A stretch of DNA of 64,000 bases from assembly GCA_946481695.1 (NCBI GenBank), contig CAMLON010000001.1, positions 62,001 to 126,000 on the forward strand, written 5' to 3'. This DNA is from an uncultured Bartonella sp. (GTDB lineage: Bacteria; Pseudomonadota; Alphaproteobacteria; Rhizobiales; Rhizobiaceae). The notes below the pieces were generated by a model that did not search any database, was not told the origin of the DNA, and saw only the letters and a list, made by a program, of their open reading frames with translations. This document shows, in pieces, positions 1 to 8,822 of this stretch. The translations under genes were made by a program, and so were the position numbers. Numbering within the stretch: position 1 is the first letter of the stretch; each line of letters begins with the position of its first letter.

Positions 1-114
1 GTTGCGTGCCTGATAGTTGCGCACACCGTCCCACTGTTCTCCTTCGGCGCCTTTATTTTTTTGCATGTCCCACGACCATTTGAATGGCTCGGATTTGAAT
101 AACCAATAAGCCAT
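1..114 (-). CDS. EVE domain protein, N-terminal part (cut by window edge)
   Basis: Reading leftwards from the ATG at 112-114 gives 38 residues starting MAYWLFKSEPFKWSWD and continuing into a WDGVRNYQARN segment. This is the opening of EVE-domain (PUA-like) proteins, in which the WLFKSEP strand and the W-x-GVRNYQAR strand line the pocket thought to bind modified bases. The rest lies outside the window. Its ATG directly abuts the stop of the YciI-like gene upstream, so the two are very probably one transcript with gpsA and tsaD, an order known from other Rhizobiales. The substrate of this family is not established, so only the domain is assigned. Confidence 0.85.
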   Translation of the reverse strand, partial: MAYWLFKSEPFKWSWDMQKNKGAEGEQWDGVRNYQARN

Positions 115-405
115 TTAAGCTTCCTCAGGATTATTGACACTCCAGCGCCACGGACGGATTTTCATATCACTGAAGAGACCGGCTTTTGCATAAGGGTCGT
201 TTTCGGCAAGACTTTTGGCTTCTTCCGGTGATTTTGCCTCCACAACAACCAAAGTGCCATCGGGTTTTTCATCAGCATCAAGAAACGGACCGGCAAATTT
301 GAGAGTTTTGCCAAGGCTTTTCAAATATTCGAGATGCTTCGGGCGTATTTCAAGACGAATATGCAAATGGTCTTTTTTGTCATTGCAGATAACGGCGTAA
401 AGCAT
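115..405 (-). CDS. YciI-like protein (YCII-related domain)
   Basis: A 96-residue protein with the compact ferredoxin-like YCII fold: MLYAVICNDKKD as first strand, a conserved histidine at about residue 27 (R-P-K-H-L-E-Y), a central G-P-F-L-D segment, and a C-terminal N-D-P-Y-A-K-A-G-L-F motif. The His and Asp positions form the putative active site in this family, but no reaction is proven for most members. It sits between gpsA (3-bp gap) and the EVE gene (no gap), so it is co-transcribed with them. Role unknown; the family call is firm. Confidence 0.88.
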   Translation of the reverse strand: MLYAVICNDKKDHLHIRLEIRPKHLEYLKSLGKTLKFAGPFLDADEKPDGTLVVVEAKSPEEAKSLAENDPYAKAGLFSDMKIRPWRWSVNNPEEA

Positions 406-408
406 TGT

Positions 409-1398
409 CTAATCCTCCGATTTCAATGGGCGAGTTATAAGTGCGGTAACAGCCTGATCGATGGTGATACGTCTGTCAAGCAGGTTGGCGACAGCATCAA
501 TAACCGGTGCAACGATATTTTTTCTTTTGCATAAATCGGCAGCACCGGGTGCGGTAGCAACGCCTTCCGCCAGTTTCAAACCGTCTGTCGATTTCCCTTG
601 TCCAAGTGCAAAACCATAAGAAAAATTACGCGACTTCGACGATGAACAGGTGAGGATAAGATCGCCCAATACCGAAAGCCCTGTCATGGTTTCGGCTTTT
701 GCGCCCATAACCTTTCCGATACGGCGCAACTCGGCAAAACCGCGGGTTACAAGAGCGGCTTGTGCACTCGCCCCCAAACCTCGCCCCGCAGCCGCACCGG
801 CAGCAATAGCAAGAACATTTTTCAACGATCCGCCAATTTCTACGCCCACAATATCATCACTTGCATAACAACGGAAAACCGGTCCCGAAAATACATTGGC
901 AATCTCGCGGGAAAGGTTGATATTTTTTGCAGCAATGGTTACCGCCGTCGGTAAACCACGGGCGACATCTTCGGCAAAACTGGGGCCGGAAAGAACAGCT
1001 AAACTGTGATCGGGCAAAATATTCTCGACAATGTCGGACATAAAGCGTCCGGTTTTTTGTTCTATGCCTTTGGCGCACAGAACAACCGGTGTCTTTTCGG
1101 GAATGAAGCGGGCAAAACCGGCCAAGGCAGAGGCGAAAACCTGTGCCGGAATAACCGCAAGGACAAGATCGGCAGAAGAAAGTGCACTTCCTGCATCTGT
1201 TGTCGCAGAAATGCCGGAGGGTAAAACCACATCCGGAAGATAATAGGGGTTGATGTGCTGGCTGTTAATTTTTTCAACGGTTTCGGGATTGCGCCCGTAA
1301 AGCGAGACATTGTGCCCCAGATTACGAGACAGAACAGCAAGCGCTGTTCCCCATGCACCACTTCCCATCACGGCGATTTTTTTGGAAGTTTTGGTCAC
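409..1398 (-). CDS. gpsA: Glycerol-3-phosphate dehydrogenase [NAD(P)+]
   Basis: GpsA reduces dihydroxyacetone phosphate to sn-glycerol 3-phosphate, the backbone for phospholipid synthesis, in the cytoplasm. The 329 residues are the normal length. The Rossmann nucleotide site [12 protein letters not shown] is at about residues 10-21, followed by the G-P-S-F-A-E-D-V segment and the catalytic-lysine region [13 protein letters not shown] at about 190. The helical C-terminal domain carries the [14 protein letters not shown] motif. The start ATG overlaps the tsaD stop by 4 bases (ATGA), indicating translational coupling in a tsaD-gpsA-yciI-EVE operon. Confidence 0.97.
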   Translation of the reverse strand: MTKTSKKIAVMGSGAWGTALAVLSRNLGHNVSLYGRNPETVEKINSQHINPYYLPDVVLPSGISATTDAGSALSSADLVLAVIPAQVFASALAGFARFIPEKTPVVLCAKGIEQKTGRFMSDIVENILPDHSLAVLSGPSFAEDVARGLPTAVTIAAKNINLSREIANVFSGPVFRCYASDDIVGVEIGGSLKNVLAIAAGAAAGRGLGASAQAALVTRGFAELRRIGKVMGAKAETMTGLSVLGDLILTCSSSKSRNFSYGFALGQGKSTDGLKLAEGVATAPGAADLCKRKNIVAPVIDAVANLLDRRITIDQAVTALITRPLKSED

Positions 1399-2471
1399 GC
1401 TTTGGCTCCCCGTCGTCCGGCACCGATCAATGGCGATGACTGTTCATCAAGTGGCCAGCGCGAACGCGGGGCAATATCGAAGGATGAATAGTCGCCGTGA
1501 ATAAAATGTTGTAGCCCTGCATAGGCAATCATGGCCGCATTGTCGGTGCAAAGACCGATTGGCGGTGCGATAAATCTGAATCCATGTGCATCGCACAATT
1601 GTTGCAAACAATTTCTTATGGCCTTGTTCGATGCAACGCCACCGGCAACCACAAGAGAAGCCTCTTTATCAGGATATTCGTTTTTGAAAACGGCAAGTGA
1701 ACGTTCGACACGGTCGCTTAGTGTATCGGTCACAGCAAGTTCAAAACAGGCTGCAATATCGACAATATCTTTGTCGCTTAAAGGTGCCATCTCCAAAGCA
1801 ATTTGCCGTACCGCAGTTTTAAGACCGGAAAATGAAAAATCGAGCCGTTTTTCACCCTTCAACGGTCTTGGCAGTTCTATTCTTTGATTATCGCCTTGAG
1901 CGGCCAGTTTTTCGATAATCGGTCCACCGGGATAGGGAAGGCCAAGAAGCTTTGCGGTTTTATCGAAAGCTTCCCCCAATGCATCGTCAATAGTTGTGCC
2001 AAGGCGTTGATAATCACCCAATCCTTTGACCAGAATAACCTGTGTGTGACCACCTGAAACAAGAAGCAGAAGATAGGGATAGTCAAGATTATTGGTGAGT
2101 TTTGCAGTCAGCGCATGGCCTTCCAGATGATTGACTGCAATAAAGGGCTTGTTTGCAGCAAGAGCCAATGCTTTCGCCGTCATCAACCCCACAATCAATC
2201 CGCCGATAAGTCCGGGGCCACCTGTTGCGGCAATGGCATCAATATCCTGAAGTCCGGTGTTTGCTTCCTCAAGGGCACGTTTGACAAGCCCGTCAAGAAT
2301 TTCGACATGCGCGCGTGCGGCAATTTCCGGAACAACACCACCATAAGGAATGTGGTCTTCAATCTGGCTCCAAACGATATTGCTCAATATATGTGCTTTG
2401 TCACCTTCGTCACGTTCGACAATAGCGGCCGCCGTTTCATCACAACTCGTTTCAATTCCTAAAACACGCAT
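1395..2471 (-). CDS. tsaD: tRNA N6-threonylcarbamoyladenosine transferase subunit TsaD
   Basis: TsaD transfers the threonylcarbamoyl group to A37 of ANN-decoding tRNAs together with TsaB and TsaE. The start is placed at the ATG at 2471 ([16 protein letters not shown]). The reading frame is open for 12 more codons upstream, but a GAGGCGC ribosome site lies just before 2471 and homologues begin with this strand. The protein is then 358 residues. Visible motifs are the metal-binding [11 protein letters not shown] (H-x3-H), VSGGHTQ, the PYPGGP loop, FSFSGLKTA and VVAGGVASN. It heads the minus-strand operon and is divergent from hemD. Confidence 0.96.
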   Translation of the reverse strand: MRVLGIETSCDETAAAIVERDEGDKAHILSNIVWSQIEDHIPYGGVVPEIAARAHVEILDGLVKRALEEANTGLQDIDAIAATGGPGLIGGLIVGLMTAKALALAANKPFIAVNHLEGHALTAKLTNNLDYPYLLLLVSGGHTQVILVKGLGDYQRLGTTIDDALGEAFDKTAKLLGLPYPGGPIIEKLAAQGDNQRIELPRPLKGEKRLDFSFSGLKTAVRQIALEMAPLSDKDIVDIAACFELAVTDTLSDRVERSLAVFKNEYPDKEASLVVAGGVASNKAIRNCLQQLCDAHGFRFIAPPIGLCTDNAAMIAYAGLQHFIHGDYSSFDIAPRSRWPLDEQSSPLIGAGRRGAKA

Positions 2472-2632
2472 TTTGCGCCTCGAGCACCTTTCCGAAAGCC
2501 GTTTCAAAGATATTTTCCATTATGGTTTTGAACGTAATCTTGTCTGTCACCAAGATCATTAGCAAAGTTGTTATCAGGACAATCAATTGTCAGTTTTAGC
2601 TTTTTTGGCTATCATGAAAACAACGATTTTAA

Positions 2633-2666
2633 AACCGGTTCTATCAAATAACCAGTTCTATCGAAT
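2633..2666. repeat. Two-copy 17-bp direct repeat in the tsaD-hemD spacer
   Basis: The units AACCGGTTCTATCAAAT and AACCAGTTCTATCGAAT lie end to end and differ at two positions. They lie between the divergent genes tsaD and hemD, upstream of the 24-bp palindrome. This could be a paired protein-binding site or simple slippage. Confidence 0.6.
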
Positions 2667-2690
2667 AGAATTTGCCATGTTATAAAGCAA

Positions 2691-2714
2691 AAAGATAAAT
2701 CCGGATTTATCTTT
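2691..2714. promoter_or_regulatory. Perfect 24-bp palindrome upstream of hemD
   Basis: AAAGATAAATCC is followed immediately by its exact reverse complement GGATTTATCTTT, giving a 24-bp palindrome with no spacer. It ends 30 bp before the chosen hemD start. The geometry suits a dimeric repressor operator for hemD. Because a TTTTTT run follows at about 2719-2724, it could also act as an intrinsic terminator for a gene that used to lie upstream. No specific regulator is assigned. Confidence 0.5.
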
Positions 2715-2744
2715 CGGCTTTTTTAAGAAATGGAGTTTTCCTTT

Positions 2745-3431
2745 ATGGTCATTCTGGTGACGCGTCCTGAACCCGGTGCAACGCGAACCGCCGAACATTT
2801 GCGTCGTTTGAATTTCTTTCCCTATGTTTTGCCTTTATCAAAAACCATCGCGTTACCTGCCACCCGTTGCGAGGTTTCATGCGATGCTGTTATTGCCACA
2901 AGTGAATCGGCATTTTTATATGCGAAAAGGGATTTATTGGACCAAATTCGCCAAAAACCTTTCTATCTTGTCGGGGAACAAACGGCAGAAGCGGCCAAAA
3001 AAGCAGGTTTAACCAATATTGCGATTGTTGCACCTGATGCACAAACTCTTGGTTATCGAATAGAAAGAGCCTCGACCGATCATCTTCTTTATCTTGCCGG
3101 CCATGTGCGCAGACCCAATCTTGAAGACCATTTGCGGCAAAAATACAAATTTTTAAAGCTGATCGAAATTTATGATACAGTACCGATAAGGCTTGATGAA
3201 AAACAAAAACGTAAGGTTCCGCAAAAAATCGAGGCCGTTATGCTCTATTCGGCGATGGCAGCTTCTGGTCTTGAACAAATTGGCGGCTATATTAATCAAT
3301 CAACGGTACTTTTATGTCTTTCGATGCGTATAGCAAATGCTATTCCGAAAACATTTTTGAATGCACCGATTATAGCATATGAACCGAACGAGAAAGCGAT
3401 GTTAGAAGGCTTGAAGGCAATATTGGCTTAA
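2745..3431 (+). CDS. hemD: Uroporphyrinogen-III synthase
   Basis: HemD cyclises hydroxymethylbilane to uroporphyrinogen III in haem and corrin synthesis. The start is placed at the ATG at 2745 (MVILVTRPEPGATRTAEHL), because GGAG lies 9 bp before it and the VTRP opening is typical; an ATG at 2730 would add five residues. The protein is 228 residues. Recognisable parts are VTRPEPGA-T at the N-terminus, FYLVGEQTAEAAKKAGL, and the late VMLYSAMAASGLEQ. Sequence conservation in this family is always weak. The usual upstream partner hemC (hydroxymethylbilane synthase) is missing from the 273-bp gap, although Mic60 and Orf52 follow as in relatives. Confidence 0.85.
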   Translation: MVILVTRPEPGATRTAEHLRRLNFFPYVLPLSKTIALPATRCEVSCDAVIATSESAFLYAKRDLLDQIRQKPFYLVGEQTAEAAKKAGLTNIAIVAPDAQTLGYRIERASTDHLLYLAGHVRRPNLEDHLRQKYKFLKLIEIYDTVPIRLDEKQKRKVPQKIEAVMLYSAMAASGLEQIGGYINQSTVLLCLSMRIANAIPKTFLNAPIIAYEPNEKAMLEGLKAILA

Positions 3432-3521
3432 ACTATTTTCAATATTTTCAGGTGATTTAAACCATTCTTTCATCTCACGCCCATATTCTGACGAGAGATT
3501 AAACAAGGAAAGCGAGGAGCA

Positions 3522-4991
3522 ATGGCAGAGCCTCAAAAACCAAAGGCCAAATCCCGGCATTCGGGGAAAACCCGTAAGCCGCCGGTTGTCGATCTTCACG
3601 CAGAAAAGGCCATTCACTCGGAAAAGAACGGTATTCCGGAAGCCGAGCCTGTCGCTTTTGATGAAAACAATAAAAATTCGATGGCGGAAGCTTCGGGGAA
3701 AAACGGGAAAACTGCTGTAGCGAAATCATCATCGGTCGCAAAAGCCGAAACAAAAACATCTGCCACATATAGTGCGGAAACCTCCGCCAATAGAAAAACC
3801 ACTCCAGTGACCAACAGAGAAAAAAACGAGGTAAAAATGGCAAGTGACCAGACCTCTCGTGCCGATGAAAAAAACAATGGCGCTTCGACAGCTTCGAGAC
3901 AACAAAAATCCACCGGTGCAAAAACAGGCGGTTTCAGCCATTTTGCTTCAGGTGTTGCCGGTGGTGTTATTGCCCTCATTCTTGGAGCGGGGTTGCAGTG
4001 GAGCGGTTTGTTGCCGGCCTTTTCCCGTCAGGATAGTTCCACACAAACCAGATTGGCTGAACTTGAAAACCGGATTTCAAGTCTCAAACAGAATGCGACA
4101 GATGGTGCTGCAATTACCGCCGAACTTTCTTCCGAAGACCGCGAAGCACTTGATAAAGTTGTTTCTTCTGTTGGCGAACTCGATAGCAAAACCAATGCAA
4201 TGGGCGAGCAATTGTCGGGCGTTATCGACAATGTTGAAACATTGAACAATATTGTCAACTCATTGGGAAGTGATAACGCCAATCCTCAGGCCGCCGAAGT
4301 TTTGACAAAGAAATTTGATGATATTCAAAACCGGTTGCAATCAGTCTCCGCAATATCGGAAAAATCCGGTGAGGCTTTGGATTTGGCTCATAAAAATGCC
4401 GAAGATATAGATCATTTGAAGAATGAGATCGAAGCGGTAAAAAGCGAACTCAAGAACCCTGTTCAGGGGAAGGATATTGCGTCGATAACAGCGGCCAATG
4501 CACTTAAAAATGCGATTGATCGCGGTGGTTCCTATGCAGCCGAGCTTGATATGCTCAAAAATCTTGCGCCCGATTTGACTTCGCTCGATAACCTCGAACA
4601 ATATGCCGATAAAGGTGTTCCCAATCAGGCCGAACTTTCGCAAGAATTTGCCCATGTTGCCGATGAAATTGCCCGAACTGAAAATCAACCTGCAAGTGAC
4701 GCAGGTTTCGGTCAAAAATTATGGGCAAGTGCAAAAGGTCTGGTTGCTTCCCGTCCGGTCGGAAATGTAGAGGGAGAAAATGCACCGGCAATTGCTGCAA
4801 GAATGGAAGTCGCAATTAAAAAAGGCGATAATGAACGTGCTTTGAGCGAGTGGCAGAATTTGCCCCAAAGTGCCAAGGATGTTTCATCGGATTTTATAAC
4901 AAAATTGAAAATGCGGCGTGATGCCGATGCGGTTTTATCGGAGATTTTAAGCAAGCTTATGTCTCCTTCCAAAGCACAAGATTTGAATTAG
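3522..4991 (+). CDS. Alphaproteobacterial Mic60 (mitofilin-like) inner-membrane protein
   Basis: A 489-residue protein with a long, low-complexity, charged N-terminal cytoplasmic region (about residues 1-130, rich in K, E, S, A). One membrane helix follows at about 145-170 (ASGVAGGVIALILGAGLQWSG). A long coiled-coil periplasmic region comes next, then a C-terminal mitofilin-like helical segment. This architecture, and its place between hemD and the TPR gene Orf52, define alphaproteobacterial Mic60. That protein shapes inner-membrane invaginations and is the bacterial relative of the mitochondrial cristae organiser. A GAGGAG ribosome site lies just before the ATG. The family call rests on architecture and context more than on residue motifs. 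Confidence 0.82.
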   Translation: MAEPQKPKAKSRHSGKTRKPPVVDLHAEKAIHSEKNGIPEAEPVAFDENNKNSMAEASGKNGKTAVAKSSSVAKAETKTSATYSAETSANRKTTPVTNREKNEVKMASDQTSRADEKNNGASTASRQQKSTGAKTGGFSHFASGVAGGVIALILGAGLQWSGLLPAFSRQDSSTQTRLAELENRISSLKQNATDGAAITAELSSEDREALDKVVSSVGELDSKTNAMGEQLSGVIDNVETLNNIVNSLGSDNANPQAAEVLTKKFDDIQNRLQSVSAISEKSGEALDLAHKNAEDIDHLKNEIEAVKSELKNPVQGKDIASITAANALKNAIDRGGSYAAELDMLKNLAPDLTSLDNLEQYADKGVPNQAELSQEFAHVADEIARTENQPASDAGFGQKLWASAKGLVASRPVGNVEGENAPAIAARMEVAIKKGDNERALSEWQNLPQSAKDVSSDFITKLKMRRDADAVLSEILSKLMSPSKAQDLN

Positions 4992-5007
4992 AGGAGTATT
5001 CAGAAAA

Positions 5008-6573
5008 ATGGTTCGCGTACTCTTTTATGTTCTTGTGGTAGCAATTCTTGGTGCCGGATTTGCGTGGATTGCAAACAATCCCGGAGATCTGGTGATGGAT
5101 TTTGGTTCAAGCCGGGTAACAGTGTCGGTTCTGACAGCCGTGATAGCCTTTGTTCTGCTTGTGGTCATTGTCTTGTTGTTGCTCTGGCTCCTGAAATCTA
5201 TCTTTTCTGCACCCCATAGGCTTTCGCGTCATTTCGCAGAACAACGCCAGAAAAAAGGTCGTGACGCATTGTCGAACGGGCTGTTGGCAATTCTATCCGG
5301 TGATATTGACACTGCAAAACAGATGAACAAACGGGTTGCCCGTTATCTCGATAGCGACAACGAACCTCTGGTAAAACTTCTGGAAGCAAGAACCTTGCTT
5401 GCAGAAAACGATGTTCCCAATGCACTTCGCATTTATGAGGAAATGAGCAAGTCACCGAAAACGAAACTTGCGGGGTTTTACGGGCTTTATCGTGAAGCCA
5501 TGAGATCGGGCGCTTATGAAGCAGCCGGTCAATATGCAGAAAAAGCAAGTCTCGTTGCTCCTTCGGTTACATGGGCCAATCAGGCAATGCTCGACCGGTT
5601 ATGCTCGGAAGGGGCATGGGATAAAGCCATTGCGCTGTTTGACCGCGAGGTGAAATCGCTGCCGCGCTCGAAACGGGCAGATAAAAAACTGACGCATAAA
5701 CGTGTTGTCCTTTTGACCGGTCAGGCAAAGGATATGTTTGAATATTATCCCGACGATGCGCGTAAAACAGCATTGAAAGCCCAAAAGCTCGAACCGTCAT
5801 TTGTTCCGGCAACATTGGTCGCTGCCGATATTCTCTATCGCCAGCATGAAATCGGCAAAGCTGACAGGCTCATAGAAAATTTATGGAAAACCTCGCCCCA
5901 TGGTGATTTGGCAAGCCTTTATCTCGATGGCGAAGAACGTGCTGTCGACCGCTTGAAAAAATCCAGAACACTTTTCCAAAAAAATCCGCAAGCCTATGAA
6001 TCGTTCTATATTGTTGCACGATCAGCCTTTGATGCGGGAGAATTGCAGCTTGCGCGCGATCAGGCGGAAAAAGCGTTAAAAATTGCTCCTCGCGAGAGTG
6101 CCTATCTGTTGCTTGCCGATATTGAAGAAGCGCAAAGCGGCGATCAGGGGCGGGTACGTCAATGGTTATCTTTGGCGGTGCGCGCCGACCATGATCCGGT
6201 TTGGATGGCGGATGGCAAAATCTTTGAAAAATGGCAACCGGTTTCACCGATCAGCGGCAAATTGGATGTTTTCCGGTGGCAAGCCCCTTCACGCAATCCG
6301 GGACTGACTTTAAATCCGGATGAAGTTATACCTCCTGCCATTGAACAATCGCCGAAGGAGGCAAAAAAAGCATCCAATACCGGAAGGAGCGGAGCGCTCA
6401 AAGCGGAAGCGAAAATCGGATCGGAAAAAATCGGAAACCATGAAGGGGAAGGAACGCAAGCATTCCACACAAAACCGATAATGATTGTCGATGCTGTTGA
6501 CCCGTCAAAACCGGAGACACCTGTCGATGTTACGCGCATTAATGTCGACGATCCCGGTGTTCATAAGAAATAA
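5008..6573 (+). CDS. HemY-like TPR membrane protein (Orf52, Mic60 partner)
   Basis: The 521-residue protein has two N-terminal membrane helices (about residues 3-22 and 40-66) followed by the HemY N-terminal domain sequence SIFSAPHRLSRHFAEQRQKKGRDALSNG, tetratricopeptide-like helices up to about residue 400, and a disordered, charged tail. Despite the old name HemY it is not protoporphyrinogen oxidase. In alphaproteobacteria it is the conserved neighbour of Mic60 and is thought to act with it at the inner membrane. The start lies 16 bp after the mic60 stop with a GAGGAG ribosome site, so the two are one operon with hemD. Confidence 0.88.
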   Translation: MVRVLFYVLVVAILGAGFAWIANNPGDLVMDFGSSRVTVSVLTAVIAFVLLVVIVLLLLWLLKSIFSAPHRLSRHFAEQRQKKGRDALSNGLLAILSGDIDTAKQMNKRVARYLDSDNEPLVKLLEARTLLAENDVPNALRIYEEMSKSPKTKLAGFYGLYREAMRSGAYEAAGQYAEKASLVAPSVTWANQAMLDRLCSEGAWDKAIALFDREVKSLPRSKRADKKLTHKRVVLLTGQAKDMFEYYPDDARKTALKAQKLEPSFVPATLVAADILYRQHEIGKADRLIENLWKTSPHGDLASLYLDGEERAVDRLKKSRTLFQKNPQAYESFYIVARSAFDAGELQLARDQAEKALKIAPRESAYLLLADIEEAQSGDQGRVRQWLSLAVRADHDPVWMADGKIFEKWQPVSPISGKLDVFRWQAPSRNPGLTLNPDEVIPPAIEQSPKEAKKASNTGRSGALKAEAKIGSEKIGNHEGEGTQAFHTKPIMIVDAVDPSKPETPVDVTRINVDDPGVHKK

Positions 6574-6663
6574 GGTTTGAAAAATTACCAAAAATCGGCC
6601 AAAAGTTTGAAAACCGGTTGCAGATGGTTTCCTGTTGGGACGATTGTAAAAATATCGGGTTTC

Positions 6664-6776
6664 AAACCGGATAAAAAATCTAAAACCGGATAAAAAATCT
6701 AAAACCGGATGAAAAACCTAAAACCGGATGAAAAACCTAAAACCGGATGAAAAATCTAAAACGGGATAAAGAATCC
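6664..6776. repeat. Tandem repeat of 19-bp unit, five copies plus a decayed sixth
   Basis: Five consecutive copies of AAACCGGATAAAAAATCTA or close variants (GATGAAAAACC in the third and fourth) run from 6664 to 6758, followed by a decayed partial copy. The array fills the gap between orf52 and the TerB-like gene and ends about 90 bp before the latter's start. Copies 1-2 are identical and copies 3-4 are identical, which indicates recent slippage or pairwise duplication. The period is not a multiple of three, so it is not coding. Confidence 0.92.
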
Positions 6777-6864
6777 GGATAAAGAATAAAGTTGAACGTT
6801 TTGTATTTTCTCGTTGAATGGCAACGTGCCACATCAACCTATTCCGAAAAGGCGAGGGCAGGGA

Positions 6865-7353
6865 TTGATATTAAAGCATCTGACAGATTTTTTACAATCG
6901 CTTGCAAATACCAATCACGCGTTTGGCGATGATGACCCACGCGTTGCGGCGGTCGCCCTTGCTTTTCACGTTGTCGATGCGGATGGTCAGGAACAGGGTG
7001 TAGAGAAAAAAGTTCTTTATGATATTATTTCCCATGAGTTCGCGCTTGCCGGATCCGAATTGAAGGCATTGATCGAAGCAGGAAAAGCAGCCAATCGTGA
7101 CAGTCTTGATATATTCCAATTTACCTCGACATTGAAACGCCACCTTACGCGTCAGGAATGTATCAAATTTATAGGATTGCTATGGGAAATTGCATATGCC
7201 GATGGTTATATTTACGAATTGGAAGACACATTGATCTGGCGAATTGCCGAAATGATCGGGGTTGACCGCAAGGATCGTCTGGAATTGAAAAAAATGGCGG
7301 GGCAAAGAAAACAACTTACCGAAAAACCGGAAGCCCCCATAGAGAATGAATAG
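6865..7353 (+). CDS. TerB-like (tellurite-resistance TerB family) protein
   Basis: A helical protein of 162 residues if it starts at the TTG at 6865, which follows a purine-rich GAGGGCAGGG ribosome site. A TTG at 6814 is the only other in-frame start and would add 17 residues of no known similarity. No ATG is available. The sequence LKHLTDFLQSLANTNHAFGDDDPRVAAVALAFHVVDADGQ matches the TerB/COG4103 fold, with acidic residues (VDADGQ; AYADGYIYELE) that bind metal in TerB. The link to tellurite is only by family name. The glutamine amidotransferase gene follows 14 bp downstream and is probably co-transcribed. Confidence 0.8.
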   Translation: MILKHLTDFLQSLANTNHAFGDDDPRVAAVALAFHVVDADGQEQGVEKKVLYDIISHEFALAGSELKALIEAGKAANRDSLDIFQFTSTLKRHLTRQECIKFIGLLWEIAYADGYIYELEDTLIWRIAEMIGVDRKDRLELKKMAGQRKQLTEKPEAPIENE

Positions 7354-7367
7354 GTCGTTTTATTAAA

Positions 7368-8114
7368 ATGTCAGTGGCAGAAGAAAATTTCTACCCGAAA
7401 GAAAAAAAGCAAAAAATAGCGGTAGTGTTGCATCAGGCCTCTTCAACCACAGGCCGGATCGGGCAAATCTTGCAACGAAACGGGTTTGAACTCAGCATTT
7501 ATCGTCCGGTGTTAGGGGATTGTCTGCCTGCAACATTGGAAGATTATGCCGGAGCCATTATTTTTGGCGGCCCGATGAGTGCCAATGATAATGAGCCCTT
7601 TATCAATCGCGAGATGGACTGGATTTCGGTAGCCCTTAAAGAAAATAAACCGTTTCTCGGTATTTGCCTTGGGGCGCAATTGCTTGCCAGAAATCTTGGC
7701 GGGGTGGTCAAACCGCGCAGCGATGGCGAGGTGGAGATCGGGTGGTATCCGATCGAAGCAACCGGAAGGGGCAAAAGTGTTATGGATTGGCCGAAAATGG
7801 TTTATCATTTCCATAGCGAAGGCATTTACGATTTGCCGCAGAGTGCCGAACTTCTGGCCAAGGGCAACACTTATCCCACACAAGCCTTCCGTTATGGTGA
7901 AAATGCATGGGGGTTGCAATTCCATTCCGAATTGACACGTGCAATGATGCAGCGTTGGGTGGTGCATGGTGCGGAACGTTTGGAGTTGAAGGGCGCCCAA
8001 TGTGCAAAATCGCAACTGGAAGGGCGTTTTGTCTATGACCCTGCTTTGCGCCGCTGGATCGAACAGGCACTTGTCAAGATATTCGGCAATCCGGAAAAAA
8101 CCATCCAATCCTGA
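7368..8114 (+). CDS. Class I glutamine amidotransferase-like protein (stand-alone)
   Basis: A 248-residue protein with the full class I glutaminase triad: nucleophile Cys in FLGICLGAQLLA (about residue 102) and His and Glu in GLQFHSELT (about 185). It lacks the ATP-pyrophosphatase and dimerisation domains of GMP synthase, so it is the free-standing family often labelled glutamine amidotransferase or GMP synthase-like. The ammonia acceptor or peptide substrate is not known; some relatives hydrolyse gamma-glutamyl compounds. The start ATG is 14 bp after the TerB-like gene. It faces the ChaC-like gene on the opposite strand, which also acts on gamma-glutamyl compounds, though any link is inference. 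Confidence 0.88.
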   Translation: MSVAEENFYPKEKKQKIAVVLHQASSTTGRIGQILQRNGFELSIYRPVLGDCLPATLEDYAGAIIFGGPMSANDNEPFINREMDWISVALKENKPFLGICLGAQLLARNLGGVVKPRSDGEVEIGWYPIEATGRGKSVMDWPKMVYHFHSEGIYDLPQSAELLAKGNTYPTQAFRYGENAWGLQFHSELTRAMMQRWVVHGAERLELKGAQCAKSQLEGRFVYDPALRRWIEQALVKIFGNPEKTIQS

Positions 8115-8162
8115 CCGGTAATTTCCGAAGCGGCTTTAAAGGTTGTCGATTATTGGATTTCG

Positions 8163-8681
8163 TCAATCCTGAAGAAGTTTTGCAAGCTTTTCCAGAGACT
8201 TGTCGGGAATGCCCATTTTTCTCAAACTTGCCGCAGTATTAACCACGTAATCAACGTTGGAACCGGCAAGCCCGTGACTTTTGCGGATGATGAGTGCCAT
8301 ATTTTCCGGATCAAGCTTTTTTGCATATTGCTCATGTGATTGATCGGCGACAAAGAACAGCCCGTTGACAACGCGACCGTCTTTCAAATAGATCGGCTTC
8401 ATCTTTTCGATATAGACACTGTTTACCTGTTCACGTTCAATCAGATAATCGTAGGTTTTTTTAGTATCCTCTACCGGAACGTGGAAAGCCAGCCCGTCGC
8501 AACACCCACCGCGATCCAACCCCAGAACAAGGCCGGGATTTTCTACTGTTCCGCGATAATGGTTGGAATAGATACACAAAGAGCGGTGGTAGCCATAAAG
8601 GCGGGCAGGCGACATAAAATCATAGGTAAAACCCGGATTCCACATCAAAGAACCATAACCGAATACCCAAAAGTCGTGCAT
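8163..8681 (-). CDS. ChaC-like gamma-glutamylcyclotransferase
   Basis: The 172-residue protein begins MHDFWVFGYGSLMWNPGFTYD. The substrate loop F-G-Y-G-S-L-M-W-N-P-G-F is the hallmark of ChaC enzymes, which cleave glutathione to 5-oxoproline and Cys-Gly. The expected catalytic glutamate fits the Y-L-I-E-R-E-Q-V region at about residues 85-95. The usual ChaC length is 170-220 residues. It is a single gene, convergent with the glutamine amidotransferase gene. The precise substrate in this organism is not shown by the sequence. Confidence 0.92.
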   Translation of the reverse strand: MHDFWVFGYGSLMWNPGFTYDFMSPARLYGYHRSLCIYSNHYRGTVENPGLVLGLDRGGCCDGLAFHVPVEDTKKTYDYLIEREQVNSVYIEKMKPIYLKDGRVVNGLFFVADQSHEQYAKKLDPENMALIIRKSHGLAGSNVDYVVNTAASLRKMGIPDKSLEKLAKLLQD

Positions 8682-8822
8682 TTGCTGCCGATCCTTATTC
8701 CATGCACCATTATAGACATCGATATATGCACTAAAAAAAGCATAAATGTCTATGGAGATATAAGTTGTTATTCTCTATGATCGGCGAACCGGCATTGATG
8801 GAAATTGCGAGAAAACCGAAAG

